Source: Parachlamydiaceae bacterium
GTDB lineage: Bacteria; Chlamydiota; Chlamydiia; Chlamydiales; Parachlamydiaceae
Length of the DNA stretch: 33,373 nt
NCBI GenBank assembly: GCA_013813265.1
Contig: JACCRY010000063.1
Span: 1 to 33,373 of the forward strand
Reading direction: 5' to 3'
Shown in pieces: positions 9,067 to 17,601 of this stretch. Within the stretch, counting starts at the first letter, position 1, and each line of letters starts with the position of its first letter. Below the pieces are notes generated by a model. The model made no database searches and was not told where the DNA came from. It saw nothing but the letters and a program-made list of their open reading frames with translations. The position numbers and the translations under genes were made by a program.

Positions 9067-10049
9067 GACCTTTACATTTTCTTAATAAGACCCGTTATAA
9101 ATTTTTAGGACTGATACTGATAGTGTGTGCTCTCTATGGTACAGGCCGACTTTATTACCGCATTACCGATGGATTTACTGAAAGCAATATCCAGTATCAA
9201 ATACCCTATGATTCTCGCTGGGATGTAGTCCCTCTTGCAGAGGGTGATAAAAAAGCTGTCGAACAAATTTTAAATCAAGATTACCATTATCTCGGTAAAG
9301 GATGTCAGTCCTATGTTTTTGCTAGCGATGACGGAGAATATGTAATTAAATTTTTTAAATATCAGCGCTTTAGACCGCAGGCATGGCTGGATAATTTTGC
9401 TTTCATTCCTCCTTTAGACAGTTACCGGCTGCGTAAGATCGAAAAGAAAAAGCATAAGCTTGATAATGTTTTCGCCAGCTGGAAAATGGCTTACGAAGAC
9501 CTGCAGCCCGAGACCGGAGTCTTATATGTCCATTTGAACAAAGTTGGTGGATGGGGCAAAAAACTTGTCATCTATGACAAAATGGGGCTTAAGCATGAAC
9601 TCGATCTTAATTCCCTTGAATTTATGGTTCAAAAGAAAGCGAATATGCTGTGTTCAGAGCTGATAAAGTTTAAACAAACGAATGATTTAGTCTCTGGAAA
9701 AAACCTAATTGATTCTCTATTGACCCTTTTGCTCTCGGAATATGCACGGGGCTATGCTGACAATGATCATGCTTTGATGCAAAATACAGGTGTTTATCGA
9801 GATAAACCAATCCATATCGATGTAGGACAGTTTGTTAAGAATTCCATCGCTTCAGATCCTAAAGTCTATAGGCAAGAACTTTTTAGTAAAATGTGGAAAT
9901 TTAGGATTTGGCTTCGCAAGGAATATCCTGAGCTTGCGGATTACACAGATGAACGTCTTAGTGAGGCTATTGGCCCTTCTTTTGCCACGTTGACTCCACA
10001 ACTCAACAAGTCGAGCATGGGAAGAATTCCAGCTAATGCTACTTTTTAA
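9063..10049 (+). CDS. Membrane-anchored kinase-like protein, paralog 2 (unknown function)
   Basis: Tandem paralog of the preceding gene at roughly 30% identity by eye, 328 aa. It has a basic N-terminus and a membrane segment (FLGLILIVCALYGTG, about 14-28), then YLGKGCQSYVF, YVIKFFKYQRF, a Lys-rich stretch, and DNDHALMQNTGV followed by KPIHIDVG. The C-terminal 40 residues are Ser/Thr/Asn-rich and absent from paralog 1. The topology (short cytoplasmic N-terminus, one anchor) would place the domain outside the cytoplasmic membrane if the positive-inside rule holds, which is odd for an ATP-using enzyme unless the protein is exported further. It is the last gene of the helicase operon. Function unknown. 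Confidence 0.85.
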   Translation: MRPLHFLNKTRYKFLGLILIVCALYGTGRLYYRITDGFTESNIQYQIPYDSRWDVVPLAEGDKKAVEQILNQDYHYLGKGCQSYVFASDDGEYVIKFFKYQRFRPQAWLDNFAFIPPLDSYRLRKIEKKKHKLDNVFASWKMAYEDLQPETGVLYVHLNKVGGWGKKLVIYDKMGLKHELDLNSLEFMVQKKANMLCSELIKFKQTNDLVSGKNLIDSLLTLLLSEYARGYADNDHALMQNTGVYRDKPIHIDVGQFVKNSIASDPKVYRQELFSKMWKFRIWLRKEYPELADYTDERLSEAIGPSFATLTPQLNKSSMGRIPANATF

Positions 10050-10232
10050 GTCTTTCTTTTGGATTTCTTTAGCTTTTAATCTAACAATTTGCAAGACCCA
10101 TTTGACTTGGATTTAATCTTAGTATATATATATTATGTTTGGAAGAATGAAGAAATTGCTTAATTGACATGTTAAAAGTGTTCTTGATGAACGACTAAAA
10201 GTTTGTTTTAATCATTAAAATGGAGTTTAAAT

Positions 10233-10589
10233 ATGAGTATAGGTCAATTGTTTAACGATTTTACTTCAGAAATAAAACGATGTTACGAAGATTTGGTGAA
10301 CGTAAAGTGCTATAATAATTTAACGAGCATGAGCCTTGAGATGTTAGTACCAACTGTCTTTAAAATCTCTGCCATTGCTTTTGTTGTTGGAATTACCCTT
10401 GGATTGATTTGCGGAAGTGGAATTGTCGGTGTACTTTCTGCAGCAATAGCTTTTGCAGGTGTAACTATTTACTATACTTCTGATGAACAGTATAAATTGA
10501 TCGTAAATGCTAAGCGTTCTGTAGATTTTAATAAAATATCAAACGATATGGCGAAGGAGTTGAATTTGCTTAACTCGTCAAAAAAGTGA
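10233..10589 (+). CDS. Small Inc-like membrane protein
   Basis: Unrecognised 118-aa protein. Two closely spaced hydrophobic helices (about residues 43-60 and 63-81), separated only by a GSG turn, form the bilobed hydrophobic motif typical of chlamydial inclusion-membrane proteins. The flanks are short and polar: an N-terminal 40 residues with several Cys and Asn, and a C-terminal 37 residues ending in Lys-Lys. The ATG has a GGAG site seven bases upstream. A TTGACA at 10164-10169 could be a -35, but no good -10 follows at standard spacing. Inc assignment rests on hydropathy alone. Confidence 0.7.
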   Translation: MSIGQLFNDFTSEIKRCYEDLVNVKCYNNLTSMSLEMLVPTVFKISAIAFVVGITLGLICGSGIVGVLSAAIAFAGVTIYYTSDEQYKLIVNAKRSVDFNKISNDMAKELNLLNSSKK

Positions 10590-10676
10590 AGTAAGTCATG
10601 GCTTGAAGACTGGTTATTCATTAGAAAAGAACTTTGTGGATTTTTATAGCTATATCGCGGTAGCGGTCAACAGAAC

Positions 10677-10729
10677 TTAGCCTCGCGTGTAGTGAAGGCT
10701 GGTAGGTTTAATCGGAACATGGGGTTTAA
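10677..10729 (+). repeat. Diverged dispersed repeat, copy 2
   Basis: It matches 381-431 in the same orientation (CCTcGCGTGtAGTGAAG core, then GGT/CAGG and GTGGGTT-like end). It lies in the 360-base gap between the Inc-like gene and the ClpB-like gene; that gap also holds the hairpin at 10745-10842 and no gene. Confidence 0.45.
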
Positions 10730-10744
10730 TTCGGGCTAAATAAA

Positions 10745-10842
10745 TGCTGCTCAGGCACGAATGGGCCTAAATATGTAAGCCAGGGTGAGTGATTAAGGCC
10801 CATCCTGGTCTACCCCTGCATATTCAGGACCTTAGGAGCAAC
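10745..10842. repeat. Long imperfect hairpin (~98 bp)
   Basis: Three nested paired blocks share one axis: TGCTGCTCAGG with CCTTAGGAGCAA (outer), GGGCCTAAATATGTA (10763-10777) with TGCATATTCAGGACC (10817-10831), and CCAGGGTG (10780-10787) with CATCCTGG (10801-10808). It could be a degraded palindromic mobile element or a structured RNA. No ORF is supported. Confidence 0.5.
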
Positions 10843-10894
10843 TTAGCGCGAATTTCCAATAAGCTCGAAAGGGTTGATCCTCCGATCTACTTTG

Positions 10895-10922
10895 TGTGAA
10901 AAAATGCTACCATTTTTGCACA
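10895..10922 (-). terminator. Candidate terminator of the ClpB-like gene
   Basis: AAAAATG and CATTTTT pair around the four-base loop CTAC, extended after one mismatch by TGTG/CACA. It lies about 28 bases past the stop of the minus-strand ClpB-like gene. The T-run is inside the stem rather than after it, so termination is only possible. Confidence 0.35.
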
Positions 10923-10949
10923 AAATGAACCATAAGCAAAAGTTAGAGC

Positions 10950-12545
10950 TTAATAATTAACGTGCCAGTTATCCCCGTCAGAGTCATACGACAGGATAAT
11001 TGTACACCCTTTTGGTATTGCATCTCGGATCAGGGCATAAGCCACTGCTGCAGTGACCTTTGATTCGATCAGCTTTTTCAAAGGCCGAGCACCAAGCGTG
11101 GGGTGGAAGCCATGTTCTTCTAGATATTTTTTAGCTGTTGCATCGACTACTAGACTGATGCCCTTTGTATTTTTTATCCTTTGAATTATACCTTTTAACA
11201 TCAGTTCAACAAGTCTTTTCATAATATCATTTGTTAAAGGATGGAATAATACGGGCTGCACACGGTTGTAGAGCTCAGGAGAAAGTTCTTTCATGAGATA
11301 AGGCTCAAGTTTTTCAAGAATTTCTTCGGGTTCAAATCCTTGATTAAAGAGCACGGCAATTTCTTGGGCACATAAATTTGAAGTCATGACAAAAATATTT
11401 CTTTTGCAATGGTAAAGGATGTCTTTACTGTCTCTGACGTAACCTTCGTCTAAAATAGGCAAGAACATTTTTCGAACATTACTGTGGGCCTTTTCCATTT
11501 CATCAAGCAAAATGACTGAACGAGGTTTTTCTTTTAGTGCATTCGTAAGTTGGCCTCCCTCATCTGAACCGATGAGGCCTGGAGCAGAACCAATTAGTCG
11601 GGTAATAGAGTACTGATCGATGAAATGACTCATATCAAAACGTATGATTTTATCTTGGCTTCCGTAGAATTCAATTGCTAGGGATTTAGCAAGTTCAGTT
11701 TTACCGGTACCTGTGGGACCTAAAAATAAAAAGACGCCGATTGGTGCATTTGGATCATTTAGTCCTGCGCTATAGTTAATTAGTGCGGTGGAAACGGCTT
11801 TGGTGGCCTCTGGTTGAGCTAAAACTCGTTCGTTAAGTCTCTCCTCCAAAGAAAGGATATCCGAATTTCTTTGTTTTAAAAGTGAGCAATTAAGAAGGCT
11901 ATTACAATCTAGATTCCAAAGCTGGTAGTCAGTGTCTTTGTGAAGTATAAAAATAGTCTCATCAATAGACCATTCGTTAGAAGTTGAAGAAGAAAAATGG
12001 TTGCCACTCTCTAGAATAATATGATACACGTCTTTTTCGAAATAAATATCTTGAATATAGTCCCTGTCCTCGCTTGAAGGTCTTTGTTTTAGGGTTCCCC
12101 ATACAGCGGAATTTCTATCGATATTTTCGATCCTCATATCATTTGATATAAAACTACTATAAGAAATTTTTAATCTGTCACCGGTCTGCCAACAATCTTG
12201 GTTACTATAAAAGTAACTAATTTCCCAAGTTGAGAGATCAGTTAAAGTGATCGTTGAAGAACCATCAAAAAAAAATCCTTCATTTTTTGTAACGCTTTTA
12301 ATGACATGATAAAACGGTGCGGGTTTATGATCAGCATCTATTAATAAGTTGGTGAGTAAATACGAATAGGCTTGTTGCTGATTTGCTTTATCAAAGTGTG
12401 GATTTGCTTTGCTTTGATTAATATGGAAATTAGAGGCTGATTCCCTTTCGTCTGCTTTAACAAGTGTGTTAAATGAAGTAAAAGTCAAAGAAAAAATTAT
12501 AAATTTTTTAAAGTTAAGCATATATACCAAATGTTTAGATTGCAT
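10950..12545 (-). CDS. Signal-peptide-bearing ClpB-D2-like AAA+ ATPase with a novel N-terminal domain
   Basis: The C-terminal half (about 235-531) is one Clp/HSP100 D2-type AAA+ module: Walker A GPTGTGKT (276-283), Walker B VILLDE (344-349), sensor-1 MTSN near 387-390, Arg finger in LYNRVQ (R428) and sensor-2 GARPL. The usual pore-loop GYVG is GLIG (323-326), so the substrate-gripping aromatic is missing. There is no D1 module, ClpB middle coiled coil or Clp N-domain. Instead a signal-peptide-like start (KKFIIFSLTFTSF, possible cleavage after VKA at 31) leads into a beta-rich, Trp-containing domain (about 78-215) that is homologous to the protein at 20508-20990. A second ATG at 12521 gives a more compact signal peptide. 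Export of an ATPase suggests delivery outside the bacterium, but this is inference. Confidence 0.88.
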   Translation of the reverse strand: MQSKHLVYMLNFKKFIIFSLTFTSFNTLVKADERESASNFHINQSKANPHFDKANQQQAYSYLLTNLLIDADHKPAPFYHVIKSVTKNEGFFFDGSSTITLTDLSTWEISYFYSNQDCWQTGDRLKISYSSFISNDMRIENIDRNSAVWGTLKQRPSSEDRDYIQDIYFEKDVYHIILESGNHFSSSTSNEWSIDETIFILHKDTDYQLWNLDCNSLLNCSLLKQRNSDILSLEERLNERVLAQPEATKAVSTALINYSAGLNDPNAPIGVFLFLGPTGTGKTELAKSLAIEFYGSQDKIIRFDMSHFIDQYSITRLIGSAPGLIGSDEGGQLTNALKEKPRSVILLDEMEKAHSNVRKMFLPILDEGYVRDSKDILYHCKRNIFVMTSNLCAQEIAVLFNQGFEPEEILEKLEPYLMKELSPELYNRVQPVLFHPLTNDIMKRLVELMLKGIIQRIKNTKGISLVVDATAKKYLEEHGFHPTLGARPLKKLIESKVTAAVAYALIRDAIPKGCTIILSYDSDGDNWHVNY

Positions 12546-12686
12546 TTCTAATCATATCGTAACGCTGTTTTATATGGAACGTAATAATATCCGTAGATTT
12601 AAAGTCCATTGACAAGATTAACTTTAAAAGGTAAACTTAACATGTCAATCAACGTGAAAAGAGCATCCCATTCTGCTATCCAAGTA

Positions 12687-12834
12687 ACATACCGAGCCTA
12701 TCTTCTTACAACGGCTCTAACAAATAGGTTGGCACGTGTGGCTTAATGCTTTGCCGCATTCGGGCAATGAAATCCGGTTAAAACTAAGGTTCTCTGCCAG
12801 CTCAGCACACGAATGTCAAGTTACAAGTTGCAAA
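12687..12834. repeat. Degraded inverted-repeat element related to 25758-25976
   Basis: The right end (AGCTCAGCACACGAATGTCAAGTTAC) resembles the right end of the 25758-25976 element (AGCTCGGTATCGGAATGTCC then AGTTAC). A left-end remnant GTAACATACCGAGCC has a gap relative to it. This fills most of the 320-base gap between the ClpB-like gene and the rhodanese gene, where no gene is seen. Confidence 0.3.
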
Positions 12835-12867
12835 GCAAGCTAGTAAAATAATCATAAGGTTAACAAG

Positions 12868-13392
12868 ATGAATCCATTTCTCAAAGAGATTGACCCGGTA
12901 GAGGCCAAAAAATGGCAAGATGCTGGTGAAGTTGTCTTGATTGATGTTCGAGAGCTTATGGAGTACAATGAAGAGCATATAGCCAAAGCTCATCTTTTTC
13001 CAATTTCTACTTTTAAGCCTGATCTCATTCCTGATCCTGCAGGCAAAAAATTGCTTTTTTATTGTCATCTTGGCCGTCGCTCTGCTAACGCTGCCATCAA
13101 ATGGGGTGAATATGCTGCTGCCCATGAAGTATATAGTTTGAAAGGGGGAATTGTGGCATGGAAAAAAAGCGGACTTCCAATTGTTATTGATAGCGCGATA
13201 GGCAATAGGATTGAAAGGCAGGCTTATAGCCTAAGCGGTTTTCTAGTGATGCTTGGAGTCATTCTTGCTGTGTTCGTATCGGAGTGGTTTTTGATTCTCC
13301 CGGTAGCTATCGCCACTTTACTTATAATTTCAGGAATCTTAGGGCATAGCCTTCTTTCTTTTTTGCTTTCCATGTTCCCGTGGAATCGCTAG
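12868..13392 (+). CDS. Membrane-anchored rhodanese-like sulfurtransferase
   Basis: A single rhodanese domain (residues 5-105) carries the catalytic Cys66 in the active loop CHLGRRS, with the CH2 signatures LIDVRE and GGIVAWKKSGLP. It is followed by two membrane helices (about 122-160) in a DUF2892-like tail. Such fusions hold a sulfur carrier or relay at the cytoplasmic face of the membrane; the acceptor is unknown. The ATG has AAGGT seven bases upstream. The next gene starts 26 bases after its stop on the same strand, so the two are probably co-transcribed, although no functional link to lipid acylation is evident. Confidence 0.88.
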   Translation: MNPFLKEIDPVEAKKWQDAGEVVLIDVRELMEYNEEHIAKAHLFPISTFKPDLIPDPAGKKLLFYCHLGRRSANAAIKWGEYAAAHEVYSLKGGIVAWKKSGLPIVIDSAIGNRIERQAYSLSGFLVMLGVILAVFVSEWFLILPVAIATLLIISGILGHSLLSFLLSMFPWNR

Positions 13393-13418
13393 AATGATCT
13401 CTTTACTGGGAGAATATT

Positions 13419-16160
13419 GTGCGAAGTATAGTTACATTTTTTTTGACTCTTTTGATGCGGCTGATTCTGTGGTTCCGATACCGTTTGGTTTTCAAAGGGC
13501 TAGACAAGTTAAATCCTGAAATATTGAATAAACCAGGTGGAGTCCTCTTTCTGCCCAGCCATCCAGCTGTATTTGTAGATCCATTAGCAGTTACGCTAGG
13601 GGCAATGAAAAAATATCCCGTACGCCCTTTGGTCGTAGAATATATGTACTATGCTCCAGTCGTGCATACTCTCTTGAAATTTATAGATTCTGTACCGGTT
13701 CCTAAGTTTTCCAACTCAAGCAACAGTTTAAAGCGCAGAAAAAGTGAAAAGGTCATGGAGACTGTCATGGATGGATTGCGAAATGGAGAAAATTTTTTGA
13801 TCTATCCGGCAGGTAAAGTTAAGTTGTCCGCCCACGAAGTATTAGGAGGCTCATCGGGTGTGCATCAGATACTCCAAGAAGTTCCCGAAGTGAACGTTGT
13901 CCTTGTGCGTGTTAAAGGTTTATGGGGAAGTCGTTTTTCTTCCTATTATGGTGGTAAAGAAACCATGACAGAAACGATCATGGCAGGTCTGAAATGTTGT
14001 TTAAAAAATCTTTTATTTTTTACACCGCGTCGAGAAGTGATCGTCGAATTTGAGCCAGCACCGGCAGATTGCCCTTTGCAGGGATCTCGCATGGAGCTCA
14101 ATCGATATCTTGAGGATTGGTATAACCGTCCGGACGGATTGACATTGCAAAAAGGCGAACTCCCTGGAGATTCGCTCGTACTAGTGTCATATAGTATGTG
14201 GGGCGAAAAGTATCCAGAGGCTCCAAAGGAAGTAAAGGATGAAGACCTTGATATCAATCTTTCTGAAATTCCAAATGATATTAAGGATAGAGTTATCAAA
14301 AAAGTCGCAGAAGTCGCAGAAAAAGAACCTTCTTCAATTTCTCCTGAAATGAATCTTGCCATGGATATTGGCTTAGATTCACTTGATATTGCTGAGCTCT
14401 CTGCCTTTTTGCAAGATGAGTATGACGTCAAAGGAGTTCCGGTCAACCAGTTAACAACTGTGTCACGGTTGATGGCCTTGGCTGCAAAGCAAATAAGCAG
14501 CAAAGAAGAAGATGTTGTTGAAGCAGATATCTCTGAATGGAAGCAGCCTATCAAACGAATAAAACTTGATCTAGCGCCTGGAAATACAATTGCAGAGACT
14601 TTTCTAAATAATAGCGCTCGCATGGGAAACGCGATTGCATGCGGAGACTTGATTTCAGGTGTTATGACGTATAAGCAATTGCGCATGCGTGCTATTTTAT
14701 TGGCTGAATATATCCGCCATCTTCCAGGAGCTCATATAGGGATCTTATTACCGGCAAGTGCAGCGGCTAATTTATTGATTTTAGCTATAGAGCTTTCAGG
14801 AAAGATACCTTTAATGGTCAACTGGACAGTTGGTCCACGACATTTTGAGGCTGTTAACAAGCTTGCGGACGTAGAAGTCATTCTCACTTCCTGGGGATTT
14901 ATTGATAAACTGGATAATATAGATCTTGATGGAATTGAAGATAAATTGGTTATGCTTGAAGATGTGCGGCGAAAACTGACATTGTGGGACAAGTGTAGAG
15001 CAATGTTACGTACACAACGCTCCACAAAGTCTGTCCTTAAAGTGTTTAACATTCATCAGCAAAAGAAATCTGACATTGCTGTGCTTCTTTTTACCAGTGG
15101 TACAGAAAATTTGCCGAAAGGTGTTCCTCTTTCTCACGAAAACATCCTCAGTAATATGCGAGGTGTCTTTCACGCAGTTGATGTCTATAGCGATGATGTT
15201 CTTTTTGGAATTTTACCCCCATTTCATGCCTTTGGATTTACGATCAGCAGTTTGTTTGGCCTATTGGCCGGTTTAAAAATTGCGAGTTTTCCTGATCCTA
15301 CAGATGCAGTGCGTTTAGCGCAGGGAATTGAAAAATGGGGGGTTACCATCGTTTGCGGTACTCCCAGTTTTTTGAAAGGTATCTTAAAGTCAGCAACTCC
15401 TGAACAAATGGCATCTCTTCGAATTTGTGTTACAGGTGCTGAAAAAGCACCCGCAGATCTCTTTAAAATGATGCGAGATTTAGGTAAAGAGAATGCTTTG
15501 CTTGAGGGGTATGGGATTACGGAGTGTGCTCCAATTTTAACTGTAAATCCGTTTATTGGGGAACATCGAGGCGTCGGAAAGGCTTTAGAAAGCGTAGAAA
15601 TTTGTTGTGTCCACCATGAAACATTTGAAAATGTGCCTTTTGGAACTCAAGGTCTCATTCTTGCTCGAGGGCCAAATGTCTTTTCAGGATACCTTAATAA
15701 GGATGTGGCTTCTCCTTTTATGACTCACGAGGACAAAGTCTGGTATAAAACAGGAGATTTAGGCTTTTTAGACAGGGAGGGATATTTGACGATCACTGGT
15801 CGACAAAAACGTTTTATTAAAATGGGAGGGGAAATGATCAGTCTTGCCTCTATCGAAGACGCCTTAATCAAAAGAATATTGGAGAAAGGACCCGCTATTT
15901 TAGAGCACACGGGACCACCTTTGGCAGTTATAGGAAAAGAAATCGCCGGAGATAAAACGAAAATTTTTCTTTTTGTGAGCTTCCCAATGACGACAGACGA
16001 GGCAAATCAAATGCTCAAACAGGAAGGATTCAGTAATCTTGCACGTATTTCAAAAATTATTCAATTGAATGAAATCCCACTTATGGGTACAGGTAAAATT
16101 AATTATCGTGCTTTGGATACTGAATATTTAAATAAGGAATTGGTTGAAAATGAATTTTGA
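13419..16160 (+). CDS. aas: Fusion of lysophospholipid acyltransferase, acyl carrier domain and acyl-ACP synthetase
   Basis: This 913-aa protein likely activates free fatty acids onto ACP and transfers them to lysophospholipid, recycling host or own acyl chains at the membrane. Order: N-terminal membrane segment and PlsC-type acyltransferase (about 1-215; SHPAVFVDP and YPAGKVK motifs), an acyl carrier domain (about 270-350) with the phosphopantetheine Ser321 in GLDSLDIAEL, then an adenylate-forming domain (about 385-905) with TSGTENLPKG near 557, GYGITE near 700 and YKTGDLG. E. coli Aas lacks the internal ACP. The acyltransferase motif has five residues between His and Asp instead of the usual four. 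The start is GTG 13419, six bases after GGGAGA. It overlaps cysS. Confidence 0.92.
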   Translation: MRSIVTFFLTLLMRLILWFRYRLVFKGLDKLNPEILNKPGGVLFLPSHPAVFVDPLAVTLGAMKKYPVRPLVVEYMYYAPVVHTLLKFIDSVPVPKFSNSSNSLKRRKSEKVMETVMDGLRNGENFLIYPAGKVKLSAHEVLGGSSGVHQILQEVPEVNVVLVRVKGLWGSRFSSYYGGKETMTETIMAGLKCCLKNLLFFTPRREVIVEFEPAPADCPLQGSRMELNRYLEDWYNRPDGLTLQKGELPGDSLVLVSYSMWGEKYPEAPKEVKDEDLDINLSEIPNDIKDRVIKKVAEVAEKEPSSISPEMNLAMDIGLDSLDIAELSAFLQDEYDVKGVPVNQLTTVSRLMALAAKQISSKEEDVVEADISEWKQPIKRIKLDLAPGNTIAETFLNNSARMGNAIACGDLISGVMTYKQLRMRAILLAEYIRHLPGAHIGILLPASAAANLLILAIELSGKIPLMVNWTVGPRHFEAVNKLADVEVILTSWGFIDKLDNIDLDGIEDKLVMLEDVRRKLTLWDKCRAMLRTQRSTKSVLKVFNIHQQKKSDIAVLLFTSGTENLPKGVPLSHENILSNMRGVFHAVDVYSDDVLFGILPPFHAFGFTISSLFGLLAGLKIASFPDPTDAVRLAQGIEKWGVTIVCGTPSFLKGILKSATPEQMASLRICVTGAEKAPADLFKMMRDLGKENALLEGYGITECAPILTVNPFIGEHRGVGKALESVEICCVHHETFENVPFGTQGLILARGPNVFSGYLNKDVASPFMTHEDKVWYKTGDLGFLDREGYLTITGRQKRFIKMGGEMISLASIEDALIKRILEKGPAILEHTGPPLAVIGKEIAGDKTKIFLFVSFPMTTDEANQMLKQEGFSNLARISKIIQLNEIPLMGTGKINYRALDTEYLNKELVENEF

Positions 16161-17601
16161 TTGCCAGGGGATGGAGCTTAAGGTTTTTAATACTGCAAGC
16201 CGTAAAAAAGAGGTCTTGAGGCCTATTCAGGATAATCTGATTCGCATGTATACATGCGGGCCAACAGTTTATAATTTTGCGCATATCGGAAATTTTCGCA
16301 CCTATGTATTTGAAGATATTTTACGCAGAACTTTGAAGCTTTTTGGAATGGAAGTTGAACAGGTCATGAACTTGACAGATGTGGATGATAAGACGATCAA
16401 AGGAGCTTTAGCTCAAGATATTACGCTTGAAGAGTACACCCTCCCGTTTAAAAAGGCCTTCTTTGAGGATATAAAGACCTTAAATATTGAGCCCGTGGAG
16501 CATTATCCTGCTGCTACATCTTATATTCCTGAAATGATCGTCATGATTCAAGGACTGCTCGATAAGGGAATCGCTTACCAAGGAAATGACGGATCCATTT
16601 ATTATGCAATTGCCAAATTTCCACGGTATGGATGTCTTTCACACTTGCATTTAGATGAACTTAAACCATGTGCTTCAAATCGTCTATCTGCAGATGAGTA
16701 CGAAAAAGACAATGTGTCTGATTTCGTGATTTGGAAGAAGGCTGATCCAGCCAGGGACGGTAAGACATTTTGGGAAAGTCCTTTCGGGCCTGGACGTCCT
16801 GGCTGGCATCTGGAGTGCTCAGCAATGGCTATTTCCCTACTGGGGCCTTCGATTGACCTTCATGTCGGCGGCGTTGACAACATGTTTCCTCACCATGAAA
16901 ACGAGATCGCGCAATCCGAAGCTTTTACTGAAAAAACCTTCTCTAGATTTTGGATGCACTCTGAGCACCTTATTGTCGATAATAAAAAAATGTCTAAGAG
17001 TGCCGGAAATTTTTATACACTTAGAGATTTGTTAAATAAGGGATTTAGCGGGCTTCAGGTGAGATATATGCTCTTGCAAACTCATTATAAGACTCAGCTA
17101 AACTTTACATTTGCCGGATTAGATGCAGCGAAAGAATCGATACAAAGAGTTCAAGGATTTATTGGACGGATGCAAGAAATCGTTGCTTCTGAAACAATTC
17201 GAGACTATCAAGAAGAGACTGCGTCCCTTTTGCGCAATGCTTTTCAGGAATTCGCAACTGCTTTAGCTGATGATTTAAATATTTCAAGCGCTTTAGCTGC
17301 GCTCTTTGAGCTGATTCGCGAGATTAATAGTTTGGCAGACAAAGGTTCTATTGGATCTGAAGAGGCCAAAAATGTGCTTGCGTTTCTTGAAAAGTGCAAT
17401 GAGGTGTTAGGAGTTTTTTCTTTTGAAGAGCAAAGCGTTGAAATCCCAGAATATCTACAGGAAGCTCTAAGGAAGCGAATTGAAGCTCGACAGTCCAAGA
17501 AATGGGCTGAAGCGGATGAATTGCGAAACTTTCTTTTGAAGGAAGGTTATGTTATAGAGGATCTCCCCACAGGTGTGCGTTTGAAAAAGGCGAATGAATA
17601 A
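16150..17601 (+). CDS. cysS: Cysteinyl-tRNA synthetase
   Basis: Charges tRNA-Cys in the cytoplasm; class I synthetase of 483 aa. Zinc and ATP-site motifs are in place: C36 in CGPTVYN, HIGN at 45-48, the zinc ligands in WHLECS and HHENEIAQSE, and KMSKS at 280-284. The C-terminal part ends with the usual KxWxxADxLRxxL element (KKWAEADELRNFLLKEGY). The ATG at 16150 lies inside the end of aas (11-base overlap), so translation is coupled; the in-frame TTG at 16144 is less likely. It overlaps the next small ORF. Confidence 0.97.
   Translation: MNFDCQGMELKVFNTASRKKEVLRPIQDNLIRMYTCGPTVYNFAHIGNFRTYVFEDILRRTLKLFGMEVEQVMNLTDVDDKTIKGALAQDITLEEYTLPFKKAFFEDIKTLNIEPVEHYPAATSYIPEMIVMIQGLLDKGIAYQGNDGSIYYAIAKFPRYGCLSHLHLDELKPCASNRLSADEYEKDNVSDFVIWKKADPARDGKTFWESPFGPGRPGWHLECSAMAISLLGPSIDLHVGGVDNMFPHHENEIAQSEAFTEKTFSRFWMHSEHLIVDNKKMSKSAGNFYTLRDLLNKGFSGLQVRYMLLQTHYKTQLNFTFAGLDAAKESIQRVQGFIGRMQEIVASETIRDYQEETASLLRNAFQEFATALADDLNISSALAALFELIREINSLADKGSIGSEEAKNVLAFLEKCNEVLGVFSFEEQSVEIPEYLQEALRKRIEARQSKKWAEADELRNFLLKEGYVIEDLPTGVRLKKANE

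Noticed and set aside
12546-12867. Possible tRNA or small RNA gene in the gap
   Set aside because: No cloverleaf or CCA-type end could be drawn on either strand; the sequence is better explained as a decayed repeat. No tRNA or rRNA was found elsewhere in the window.
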